From Pristionchus mayeri (taxonomy: Eukaryota > Nematoda > Chromadorea > Rhabditida > Neodiplogasteridae): DNA of 64,000 nt. The notes under the pieces were generated by a model. That model saw only the letters and a list, made by a program, of their open reading frames with translations. It did no database searches and was not told the origin of the DNA. Positions 23,856-34,387 of this stretch are shown here, piece after piece. The stretch covers positions 20,926,365 to 20,990,364 of the forward strand of contig BTRK01000006.1 in assembly GCA_036245805.1 (NCBI GenBank). Reading direction: 5' to 3'. Position 1 is the first letter of the stretch. Each line of letters opens with the position of its first letter. Made by a program: the position numbers and the translations under genes.

Positions 23856-26800
23856 ACTGTAACTCCTGTTCCTGTTGGTTACCTGTGAATTGACAACTGA
23901 GTCTCACTAGACAAGTTCTGGCCATACTACTTCATCATAAATCGTCTGTATGAAGGGGCAAGATATGTGTTGATGTGGTCTGGACACGGAAGAACAGCAA
24001 TGAGAAATAAAGACTCAAGGAAAGGTCGGGGGAGCGTGGAGTGAAATTACAGAGTAAAAGCATGAAGTAATGAGCATGCAGTGGTTTGGATTTCAGTTTT
24101 CATAGGGTATAAGGGGATGACGTCTTTACGCTGTTCACGCGAGGGAGGAGGAGGAGGTATCAGATGATGGAGAAGGCGTCGTCTGATCGTGGGAAAGAGA
24201 AAGAGTTGCGAATAATAAGGGGCATAAGTGAGTTTGTTGATGGAATGGGATCGGCACTTCTCCTTCGACGTGTGGAATGGGAGAGCGAGTGGGACGAAGT
24301 TGCGGTGGGGTGAGGAAATGAGACGTGCGCCGCCCCGATGAGTAAATAGTCGCTTCTCCGATTCGGAAAGGCAAACGCCGCCCGATTCGAGATCGCATTT
24401 CTGCGTCGTTTTTTGCAGACAGGCGCTAATATTAACGCTATAGTCAGGAAGGATGAGAGAGAGACAAAGGAGGAGAAGGAGGGGTGAGAAGAAGTCTAAC
24501 TGCCAGAGTGAGACTGTCAAAGAGCCGATGATTTGTATGCATGCCCTCCCGTCGCCAGGATGTTTAGTGGGGATTTCGCCCCCTCCCCTGGGGAAGGGAC
24601 ACTTGGCAGGGAAATGGAATGAGCAGAGATGTATGGAGAAAGGGAGCGAGATGACGTGGTGGTACTGTACGGGGAGAATGAGAGGTGTTTGCTGCTGGTC
24701 TGATACGAAGCGATTACCTCGAAATGGGATATTGCTCGAATGCCCTATCAACAAGAGTAGGGGAATGTCGTATCCATTTATCACCTCATTTTCCTCGAGT
24801 TGCATGCGATTTTCCGCACGCGACCTTAGTTGCAGCAAGAATTAAATGAGGTTCAGAAGAGAACCATGAGGTGTACGGTGGATCAGAAAAAATGCTCTGG
24901 TTCAGAATGACGAGGTTGTTGCCAGAGAGAAGGACAAGAAAGCGAGGGAGGAGTGCCGTGAAAGGGAAACGAATGAGGAAGGAGCTGTCATCACTACGGA
25001 TGGGGGTGGGACACAAAGAATGACTGTCGAGTGCACCTCCATGCCCCTCCCCTTCCCCTTATAGGAGATTCATTCCAGAAAGGAGGGGGCGGAGTCCATT
25101 CGGAAGCACAAAGAGAAATCGCATTAATCTGATTAGCGCCAAACGTCATGGGTGCGATACGATTCCTTGTTGTGAGCAGCATCAATTGCCGATGAGGATA
25201 CGCAAGAAATATGAGAAAAGGAATAAGAAATTCTGCTCCTGGAATTATGAATTATGCATGTGCGAACAGTGTAGGTAGGGCACTTGTTGACTGTGCAACG
25301 ATAGTCCTTCGTATTTTCGACCATTCTCGACTTGTTGCACTCTGAGGGTAACGAATCTCTCACGTAGCAAGAATTCGTTATTTACGATGAGAAAGTTGAT
25401 GCAAGTTTTCTATTTACAAATAACTAAAGCAATGGGCATATACATTGTTCATGAAACAGCCAATAATTTTCTGGAGCAGACAGGATAATTCGTAGAGATG
25501 GGCATGCTTTTTCTAGGGAAGACACACTAATTGGCCATAATATGGGGCTGACTGTGGAGGGAGAGGCGAGATCATCGATGCGGCCCTTCGCCCCTCTCTC
25601 CACGCGTGTCTTCTGATGAACAATAGACAAAGAGAAGCGCCCGCGTGTTTGGACGCTCGGCTGAAGCTACGAAGACCTGCTTTGTCTTTTTGTCTAGTGT
25701 CAAACTGTAAATAACTGCGAATTTTGCCTACAAACGAGTGGTCGACACATGTCTACGGTATAGTCGCAGCCAGGGGGTGTCTGTACGAGGGCCACCTCGT
25801 TCTCTGACTCAGGCGGGGTCTGATGTGAAGGGAATGAGAACATAATGTTCCTCTTCCTCGTGTTCCGTCTTCTTTGAACAATGTCGTGCCTAGAAGGCTT
25901 GTCTAGAGACATCATAGATTGCGCTCCTCCGTTTTCAGTATTCGATAATGCATAGCTCCTCCACCACAAGGCGTCATCTGACTCGGTTGGAGACACTTCT
26001 CAACAGTACAGTCTAGGAGTCAACAAGGTAGAGAATTGTCAAGCGTGAGAACAAATGAGCTGTAAATAGTTGCATGCGAAGCTGAAGAAGGACACAAAAA
26101 TGAATGCTTCGAAGTCACGTTTTCAAGGTTTTTATTATGCGTGAAAGCAGATTATAAATGCAGCTCTCGTAATCACTTCCGCTTTTTGCAGAAGATGCGT
26201 AATGAATACGGTAGTCGCCCATTGTCAGGACCAATTAGAGTGATTGGCCCCTAAATCGGGAGCATTCTCGCATCAGGGGGAGGGAGGGGAGGAGTACTGT
26301 CATCTCATCTTCATTAGTAGAATCAGAATGGACAATGTATTCAAGGATGTGAGGGAAGAAGAAAAGAAGCGGGATTGAATAGCCAGGAAGGAGCGAAAGG
26401 GTGTGGATAGAGGAGGGAGACCTCTCCTTGACGCAATCGGAGATGAGGGAGAGGAGGTTAATCCAGCAAAGTACCCCCATATACCCATTTCTTTCCTTAT
26501 TTCCCCGGTCTAGCCCACTTCGAGTAGTGCTACAACAAGCTGTTTATGTGGTATCAAGAAAACCGACAAATTGAGAATCAAACAAAAAGTGAATACAATA
26601 AATGATCATTCAATGCGAATAAATACTATACATTGTGCTCTATGCTCGCTACAGTGAAATCCAGTCGAAAATAACCATTACGCATGCAAACCTACAATAA
26701 AATGTGCTTTCGAAGGGTGCACCAAGACAAGGAAAAATATGCATCGGGGTAGGGATGGAGGGAGAGGAAGAACAGCCAACGGAGTGATGTCGTCACATCA

Positions 26801-27018
26801 AACGAACAAATGAAGATGACTACTCGAAAGAAGGGCGAGTGGGTGGTTTTGGGGGAGAATCTCAACTACACTTCCCATTGACTAATGACTTCTCTCCTAG
26901 ATACAGGAACGGACTAGCGAGTGAGAATGAGAAAGGAGCGGTAGGGACAGATCGCCATTAAAAGGGGGGGGGGGGTGAAAGATCAGCGAGATGTGGTAGA
27001 TCATCGATGCGCCGCACC
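23856..27018. other. Long non-coding stretch upstream of the neuropeptide gene
   Basis: No convincing exon was found over about 3.1 kb. The plus strand is purine-rich. The region holds the likely promoter of the neuropeptide gene and the 3' flank of the SRP receptor beta gene. Open frames here (a 263-codon minus frame at 24047-24838, and a shorter one at 25700-25996) lack supporting splice structure or recognised motifs. Confidence 0.5.
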
Positions 27019-30000
27019 TTAGATACCGATGGCTTCTCTCACTCCGATCAGGTTCGTCTCCTCGTCATCGGCATCCTTCTCCAGGGCACAGCACTTGACG
27101 AAGTCCACCTTCCTGCAACGAAATTACGTATGGAGGCTCCAATTGCTCACGTTATGCCGCACAAGCAGATACAATCATAACTAATCGTACTGCTAGTTAC
27201 GTGTTCAATTCCAATCTATTTCAATATTTGTTGTTTTCATAGCTAAAAGAATAGTGAGAACGGCACACTCGATTTGTTAAGGACCAAATACTATGGAACA
27301 CATTTCAACTTGATTATTCAGTCTACGTAATGGAAAACACGAAATCGCAGAGCTACTTTTCGATCCTTCACACTCAATAGTCTGCTACGTCACACACTTC
27401 CGGCACGAACGAGCGGTCTTTGCAACTTAGGATTTCGATAACATTCAGTTCCATCGGGATCATAAAAAAATATCCTTCCTTATCCGATTGGCCTGTTTTA
27501 AGAATAACAAGTAAGAGTAATAGGAAGCTGTCTTACACGGGCAGCTTGCTCCACTCGAATGCCATGTCTGGGTTGGTGAGGGTGACGGCGCGGGCATTCG
27601 ATCCGTCCGTCGACTGGAGAGAAGCCGCACGAGACTGGTTGATCAGTGAGAACTCCTTCTCCAGAAGGGTCGAGATCACCTTCAAGGGAGATATTACGGT
27701 TGAGCAAGTATACCGTACTTTTTGAGATCAGGGAATTGTGAGCAAAATAATTTTGGACAAAAAAAATGAATTTTCCCTCTTTTCTCGGCCTACGAACGTA
27801 CATAGAAATATTAACCGAAACAAAAGAATTCCGAAATGCAAAGGATGGAGGGGGGGGGGGGCTTCTCTCATTTTGTCCATCCCATTTCATTGCTCTCACC
27901 CCACGCATACCCTCCCACTCGTTCCAGAAATAGGCAAAACAGACATTTTTTGGATGAGGGTAGGATAGATTGTGTGGTAAGGAAACTGACATGAGGTGCC
28001 TTGGCGAGACCGACATCCTGCTTGTTGCAAGCGACCAGCATCGGGACCTGCAAGAGCTCAATGAAGTTAAAGTCCTCAACGACTTGCGGAATAACCGCTG
28101 ACGGTGATTAACCGCATTGATATACACTGGAGGCCACAGAAATTTTTTTAAAAATCGTATTAATTTCACTCTTCTAATACGACAAAAATTAACATTTAAA
28201 TATATAATTAATGACTACAACTAAATCTTCTTTTGTACTTATTGAACTATACCCGAACTATAAGAACTATACCAAATATACCTGGTTGATCATTGATAAA
28301 TACAAAATATTGGAAATAGAAAATATAATTTGAGAATACTTCATGCTACAAATAGGGAAAATCCTAACCTAATTCTAGCATTCTACAAGAACGAATTTGA
28401 CGTAAGTAATTGTAGTCACAAATAGACATTCCCTGTCGAGCATTTCCGCATCCCTTCGTCATCGTAATCAGATAAGTTTAAATTTCCTTGGTTTAATTTT
28501 GTGCGGGGGTGTATCATATCTGTATTTGAGAACTTCGAAATCCAGGAGTGGATTTCACCACATTGACTCACAACGATGCACCTCCGAAGTACCACATTTA
28601 ATAAGTGGCAAATCACCTTTTTGTTGCTCTCGAGCAGCGTATCGTACAGAAGTTCGGCAACATCACGCGCCCGCTTGTTGATCGAGGAGGAATCGATGAC
28701 GGCCACGATCTGAAAATTAAGGGTTGTGAATTCAATTCGGATGTCGATTAATGAATCGAATTTCATTCATGACAGTGAGCATGGAGTGTAAGATTCACAA
28801 TGTGTATGGTCCATTCAATCACTCCAGTTTGTGAGTATGTGGTCAGAAAACTTACTATTTTAGGTTTTTTGAGTAATAATCTCAATAACATCAATGGCCA
28901 CAATAGAAATGGATACGCGGGAAAAGATAATCAATTTATGACAAAGATGAAAGTCAATAATTAATGGACATTATATCCGTAATCAGTGTAATAGCTGCAC
29001 CTGCTTGAGTGATCCCCTCTCCTTGCTCAGCCACTTCTCAGAAAGCTGCTTACGCATTCGTTCTGCCCCCGGGAAATCGATCAATCTGTAATGATAAGGT
29101 ACTCTATGGACTAGAGGAAACAATTATGATCAAAAGTATCCTAAAACCGGCACTAATCGAGCCAGGTCTGGATTTTACAACCGACATTAATGAGTAAAAT
29201 GTTAATAGTCATACGCTATAATGGGGAAGTAATCTTTTAAAAAAACCGTACCTGAGTGGTTCATTCGAGGGCGTGAGCAGTCCTTCGTAGATGTTCTCCG
29301 AGAGAGACGTGTACGTGATCACCGTGGACTCTGAATCGATTGCTTTACTTTAGACTGATGCCGTGGAAAAAGTCAATGAGAAGAGGAAATATTTGAATTC
29401 CCACAATTTCGTATCTCGGCTCCCAGTAGAGCTAGTGACTTGAAATTTGGAATATGCGGTGTAAAATCGTTGGCACTCCTGCAGAAGCCCAGATCGGGGT
29501 AACAATAGTGGTTAATGGTATCGGGAGTATAGCCCAGGCAGGTAAGCCATAACCTTAGACTGCAGAACCCTGAGACATGCTAAAGAAAGTTTTAGCCTAA
29601 ATGCTAAATGCTCAATCTTGTCGCTATATAGCGTCTTTTCGAGCGCCTGCTGGAATGATGCCTAACCTCAAATAGCTTCAGTTCGCGGCTTCCCTCCGCG
29701 TGTAGGCTAAACAGTACGACAATTCAAAATGTCTAAGGGTTCGGCAGTCTCAAGACACGACAAGACACGACTGACTGGGGTCTACTCCTAACACCACTAC
29801 TGTTACCCCGATCTGGGCTTCTGCAGGAGTGCCAAATCGTTTTACACCACACATTCCAACTAACGTTCAAGTCGCTAGCTCTAATGGGAGCCAAGAAATT
29901 GCGGGAATTCAAATATTTCCTCTTCTCCTTGACTTTTTCCACGACATGAGTGCTCAAGTTACAATTGTTAGGTTTACAGTAAGAACAAAATATCATGCCT

Positions 30001-30374
30001 CAAGTAAAATTTCAGGGTTTTACATTTGGCAGCAGTTTCTATCCATGATTCTGCTTATTAATAAGTTATTATTAGTCACATTATCGGTATTAGTGGAAAC
30101 ACTGACTGCTGTTGATGAGCTTGGAGAACATCTGGGTCTTGCCAGAATCGGAGAGACCGATCAGAAGCACCGTGTCGGCCTTCGCGCCGAAGAACTGCAA
30201 ATGATGAAAGTCAATATGGAATACTCATTTCCACATTTCCTTTCTACCTTTCTATCTGGCAGCTAGAAAGGAAATAAGCAGCATAAAAAAGTGTACCTTC
30301 TTGAAGAGAAGAATGGAAGAGACGAGGACGACGAGCAGTGCGATGAGCACCGCCAAATACGTGGGATCGACCAT
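27019..30374 (-). CDS. SRPRB: Signal recognition particle receptor subunit beta
   Basis: A membrane-anchored Ras-like GTPase that holds SRP receptor alpha at the ER for co-translational targeting. Eight exons on the minus strand: 30297-30374, 30107-30194, 29252-29330, 29001-29085, 28617-28710, 27991-28047, 27537-27679, and the last ending at TTA 27019-27021. Exon 1 encodes a single N-terminal membrane helix (LAVLIALLVVLVSSILLF). GTPase motifs follow in order: G1 GLSDSGKT, a Thr-containing switch region, G3 DFPGAE, and G4 NKQD. The C-terminal part (FVKCCALE) fits the G5 region. Length (about 230-240 aa) is normal for the family. The intron at 29331-30106 carries a foldback repeat. The gene starts 175 bp after the mrpl-33 stop on the same strand, with CTAG before the ATG, suggesting an operon. 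Confidence 0.93.
29358..29947. repeat. Foldback (inverted-repeat) element in an SRPRB intron
   Basis: Two arms of roughly 190-240 bp face each other. The left arm begins CCGTGGAAAAAGTCAA and the right arm ends TTGACTTTTTCCACG. Similarity is high in the outer ~170 bp (for example AGCCCAGATCGGGGTAACA against its complement) and weaker near the centre. It looks like a non-autonomous MITE or foldback element and carries no ORF of note. Confidence 0.85.
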
Positions 30375-30548
30375 CTAGACATCCTTTGGAGCGGATTATT
30401 CGGGAATAGCCGATCGAGATATTCACGCGGTCGAGAACCACTTGAAGAACCAAACAAAAACTTCGTAGGAAAAAAAACCTTCATCGAGAGATCGAACTGT
30501 ACAAAGCGAGCGCAACAAAAACAAAAACTAGAGAGAAAACTATTATGT

Positions 30549-31058
30549 CTATGCAGAGTGTGTGTCCTCGATACCGTACATCTTCTTGACGTTGGCACTC
30601 AGCGTAGACTTGCCCTTGATTCTCTTCACTTCCTCGAATAGACACTCGCGGCCCACTGGGAAGGACGTTCATTACAACCAACAGAAATAGATCCTTTTGT
30701 GAAGAAGATTAACTTTCTCGAAAGAAAATCTCTCATGCAGAAATCCGTTATTGGGTAATACAATTGTTTATTTACCCTCTTCTAGCTATTAATTTTCTTG
30801 TTCACACACAATGGGAACGGTATCAAAATGATAGAATACTCACATGCTGGATCGAACAAAATGCGAGAAGTCTTCTCAGCCGCACGCTCTCGGAGCCACA
30901 CTCGAGTTGCACCCGTGATTACGCTTGCTAGTTGAACAATTACGTATCTAGAACGATTTCGTCAATTATGTTTCTCGAATGAAGACTGTCAAATACTCGT
31001 GGTAATAGTAAAACAGCGAACAAATGAGAATGCGGACTCACTTCGATTTAGCTCCCAT
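30549..31058 (-). CDS. mrpl-33: Mitochondrial large ribosomal subunit protein bL33m
   Basis: Three minus-strand exons (31042-31058, 30844-30947, 30549-30655) encode about 75 aa starting MGAKSKYVIVQLASVITGA. The pattern K-S-K..V.l.S..TG, then RERAAEKTSRILFDPA, then CLFEEVKRIKG, follows bL33m (human MRPL33: KSKNILVRMVSEAGTG, LREKLTLLHYDP, VLFVEKKKI). A short C-terminal extension ends at TAG 30549. A TTTTCAG trans-splice acceptor lies about 40 bp upstream of the ATG. The gene is divergent from efl-1 and lies directly upstream of SRPRB. Confidence 0.85.
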
Positions 31059-31554
31059 TCTGTGTGGCCAGAACTGGTCGGTGTATCTTTCTAACTGAAA
31101 AATAGAGATACATATTGATACAAAAACTGTAAATCTAAAGTAAAACAAATAAAAATTTGCAGTTCGACTCTTTTGGCTAACTTCCAAATTTTAAACTCGC
31201 GGTATCCAACCTTTCGTGTTAGGACCACCATACCTAGCGCACTATTCAAACACATTTCTTGGAAATACGTTTGTTTGTTTTTATAAAATTTGCGTACAGA
31301 TTATTGTTTTACTCCTATAGGATGTAATAAAGAAAAATAAAGAGAGAAAAGTAGGCAAAATAAGTTTAAAAATTTAACCGGAATTTCGATGTTTATCGAG
31401 GCCTCGTGACTCCGCCTCTTGTGTTGAATTGGCGCGTCGAAAATTGGAAAGAGGGAATAAAAAATATTCAAATTGATTGATCGTTTTCGTGTTGGTTTGT
31501 TTGTGTTCTTCGCGTCTATAATAGTCTCTCAAATGCTTCAGGCAACTTTTCGTC
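31059..31554. promoter_or_regulatory. Shared divergent promoter of mrpl-33 and efl-1 with an E2F-like site
   Basis: The 496 bp separate two start codons pointing away from each other. ATTGGCGC at 31428-31435 differs in one base from the E2F consensus TTTGGCGC. A trans-splice acceptor (GCTTCAG) lies about 14 bp before the efl-1 ATG. Most of this region (from 31231) is duplicated in inverted orientation at 38963-39388. Confidence 0.55.
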
Positions 31555-31658
31555 ATGGCGCAAGAGGAGGTAGTTATGGAAGAATACGAGGAAGCTGACA
31601 GCATAGTCCCGAAATTGGAAGCAAATGAACTCCACGAAGTGGTCGAGGAAATTGAAGA
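31231..31658 (+). repeat. Inverted duplication, parent copy (efl-1 promoter and start of exon 1)
   Basis: This 428-bp stretch, covering most of the divergent promoter and the first ~34 codons of efl-1, is repeated in reverse complement at 38963-39388 with only a few differences. It is taken as the parent copy because here it continues into the intact gene. Confidence 0.95.
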
Positions 31659-34355
31659 AGAGGAGATTCAGCAAATCGAGCATATCGACCAGGAAGAGGA
31701 CATCAATGTTCAAGGTTAGTACACCCTTCTGTCAAATGAAATCATTCTCATCTGGAGAATGATATAGGGGGGTAATTGTCGTGTGATGGGTTGAGCTGCC
31801 CGAGTACTTACAAATTTAGGCCCAAGATAGATCGTAATGTTCCCACCATTTTGATTCCGCGCGGACTTGATTCGACGTTTTTTCAATACTTGATTCTATT
31901 TTATACCTCCTTATTACATACTCATTTGCTCTTCCAATTATGACTTTTCAGACGTCGAAGGAAATGATTTTCTGGAAGACGATGAAGAAGACGACTTCGA
32001 GCAGCCTCAGATGGGAACAAGAGCAGACAAGTCGCTCGGCCTTCTGACTAAGAAGTTTCTCAAGTTGCTCCAATCAGCTCCGGGAGGAATCGTCGACCTC
32101 AACACGGTTAGTGGTAGATTATTCTTGATTTGAGTCTCGTGTTTTACAAGGAGCTGAAGATCTTTTCTTTTTCATTCATTTGATTCGTTATCTTTCATTT
32201 GATTCGTTATCATTGCGTTTTCTATGCAAAAAGTATTAAATGATGAAGGAATTATGAAATCCAAACATTTCATTGTCCCAGGCTGCTGAAACACTGAATG
32301 TCAAACAGAAGCGTCGCATCTACGACATCACTAATGTTCTGGAAGGTGTCGGTTTGATAGAGAAGAAGTCGAAGAATGTCATACAGTGGAAGTGAGTATA
32401 ATTTCCTAATCTTACTAGGAATGGTCGCGAAGTGTCCATCGGCTTTCGGATAATGAGTATACCGTTCGCAAGTGCTCGGATTGAGCAACATATTCAATCA
32501 ATTTACAAGAGTTGCCAAAGCCCCCTGGGTGGTTTAAAAAATCTATAATACCGTTTCTTCCACAGACAGGTCTCTTTCTCACTCTTGTACTATCTCTAGC
32601 CAGCCTCCCTCGTCAACTACCACGGTAGAGTGGTTAAGGAGTATATGTATCTTTTTGGGATCTTTGTTTATAATTGGTTTCTGAGAGTACAAGAGTGCGA
32701 AAGAGAACCGCCTGCGGAAATTATCGAAACGGTATTATCGTTTTTTTTCAGACTGCCTAAGGGGTTTTGGCAACTTTTGAAGGGCTGAATAGGCTGCTCA
32801 ATCCGAGCACTTTCGTATGGTTTACTTCATTATCCGAATTACGATGGACACTTCGCGACCATTCATAGTTAGCTCATGATCTTTATATGAGCCCGTTTGC
32901 CTAAGAATCGAACAGAGGCTGGCACAGCAAAATTTTTCAATTTTCTGATTTCATGTGATTTGAGGTTATCAAAGGTGCTGAAGACGATGGGGATATTCAT
33001 TTTGCACGAGGAGGCCCCGTTGGCTCCAGACGACGTTGCGTTGAGATCAGATTTCTTTACAAATCTCGCACACCAATTGTGCTAAAATTAACAGAATTTT
33101 ATTCCTGGTGCAGAATTAGATGGATAACACGCCTGTCTAATTTATTTATCATAATTTTCAAAAAAAATTTTTTAATGAGCTAAAAAGGTAAACTTTGCGC
33201 GGAGTAGGAATAGAGTATCAAGAAATGCATAGATTTGACCGGCTTCGTGAGACGAGTCCAAATCTAAATTTATAGCCAATTTCCGCATAGACATTTTGAG
33301 AAAACATTAATAGAGTGAAGCATTTCTGCGAGAAAAGCGCTTGTTGATTCTCTGCCCATCCGTCTCTCCCTCTGCCTCCCCTCTACTCTCTCCATTTCAC
33401 ACGATCTCTCTCCTCAGCCAGGGGGAAGACAACGCTCGAGAGGGGAGAATCGCCTCTTTTACTGTCAAAATTCTTCACTTTATTAATGTTTTCTCAAAAT
33501 ATCTATGCGGAAATTGGCTATAAATTTAGATTTGGACTCCTCTCACCAAGCCGGTCAGATCTATGTATTTCTTGATACTCTATCTCTACTCCGCGCAAAG
33601 TTTATATTTTAAGCTCATTAAAAATTATTTTTGGAAATTATGATAAATGAATTAGACAGGCGTGTTCTCCATCTTATTCTGCACCAGGGAACATTTTCTG
33701 TTAATTTTAGCACAATTGGTGTGCGAGATTTGTAAAGAAATCTGATCTCAACGCAACGTCGTCTGAAGCCAATGGGGCTTCCTCGTGCAAAATGAATATC
33801 CCCATCGTCTTCAGCACCTTTGACAACCCCAAAACACTTGTAATCAGAAAATGGATAAATTTTGCTGTGCCAAGCCTCATCAGATCTGCTCGATTCTTAG
33901 GCAAACGGCCTCATATAACCGCTTCAGATTTTGAATGTATTTCATGTTATGTACTCTGGTAGTAGAATTAATTGGAATTTCTGCCCACGATGAATGGAGT
34001 GGTATTCAGGGGCGGAGAATTAAATCGTGGCCGGGGCGGGGAAATTCGTCCCGAAGAGGAGGAATATCATCAGAAATTGAAAGAGGATTTGATCGACCTA
34101 GAAAAGGTAAACACTTTTCATCTGTTAGCTGAATAATTCATTCTCAATAATCATGCACATTTTAAATACGATTACAAGACTTTTTGCAGAATGAGAAAGA
34201 TCTCGATCAGCACATAAAATGGGCCAAGCAGTCGATAAAGAACGTATCCGAGCACGAGGAAAATCGGCTGTGCGCTTATGTTAGAAAGGATGAGCTGATG
34301 AGAGCTATGGGAGGTCCAGGGTAAGTATTTAATATTAGATATAGAACAGGCAATT

Positions 34356-34387
<32 letters not shown>

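Noticed and set aside
24047..24838. 263-codon minus-strand open frame
   Set aside because: It is low in complexity with long Leu/Pro/Ser runs from a pyrimidine-rich strand. It has no recognised motif and no splice partners.
31374..31604. Minus frame opposite efl-1 exon 1, repeated at 39017-39226
   Set aside because: The repeat arises from the inverted duplication of the locus. The sense frame here is efl-1.
32897..33904. Same short peptide encoded on both strands
   Set aside because: It is a consequence of the palindrome at 32886-33915, not a conserved gene pair.
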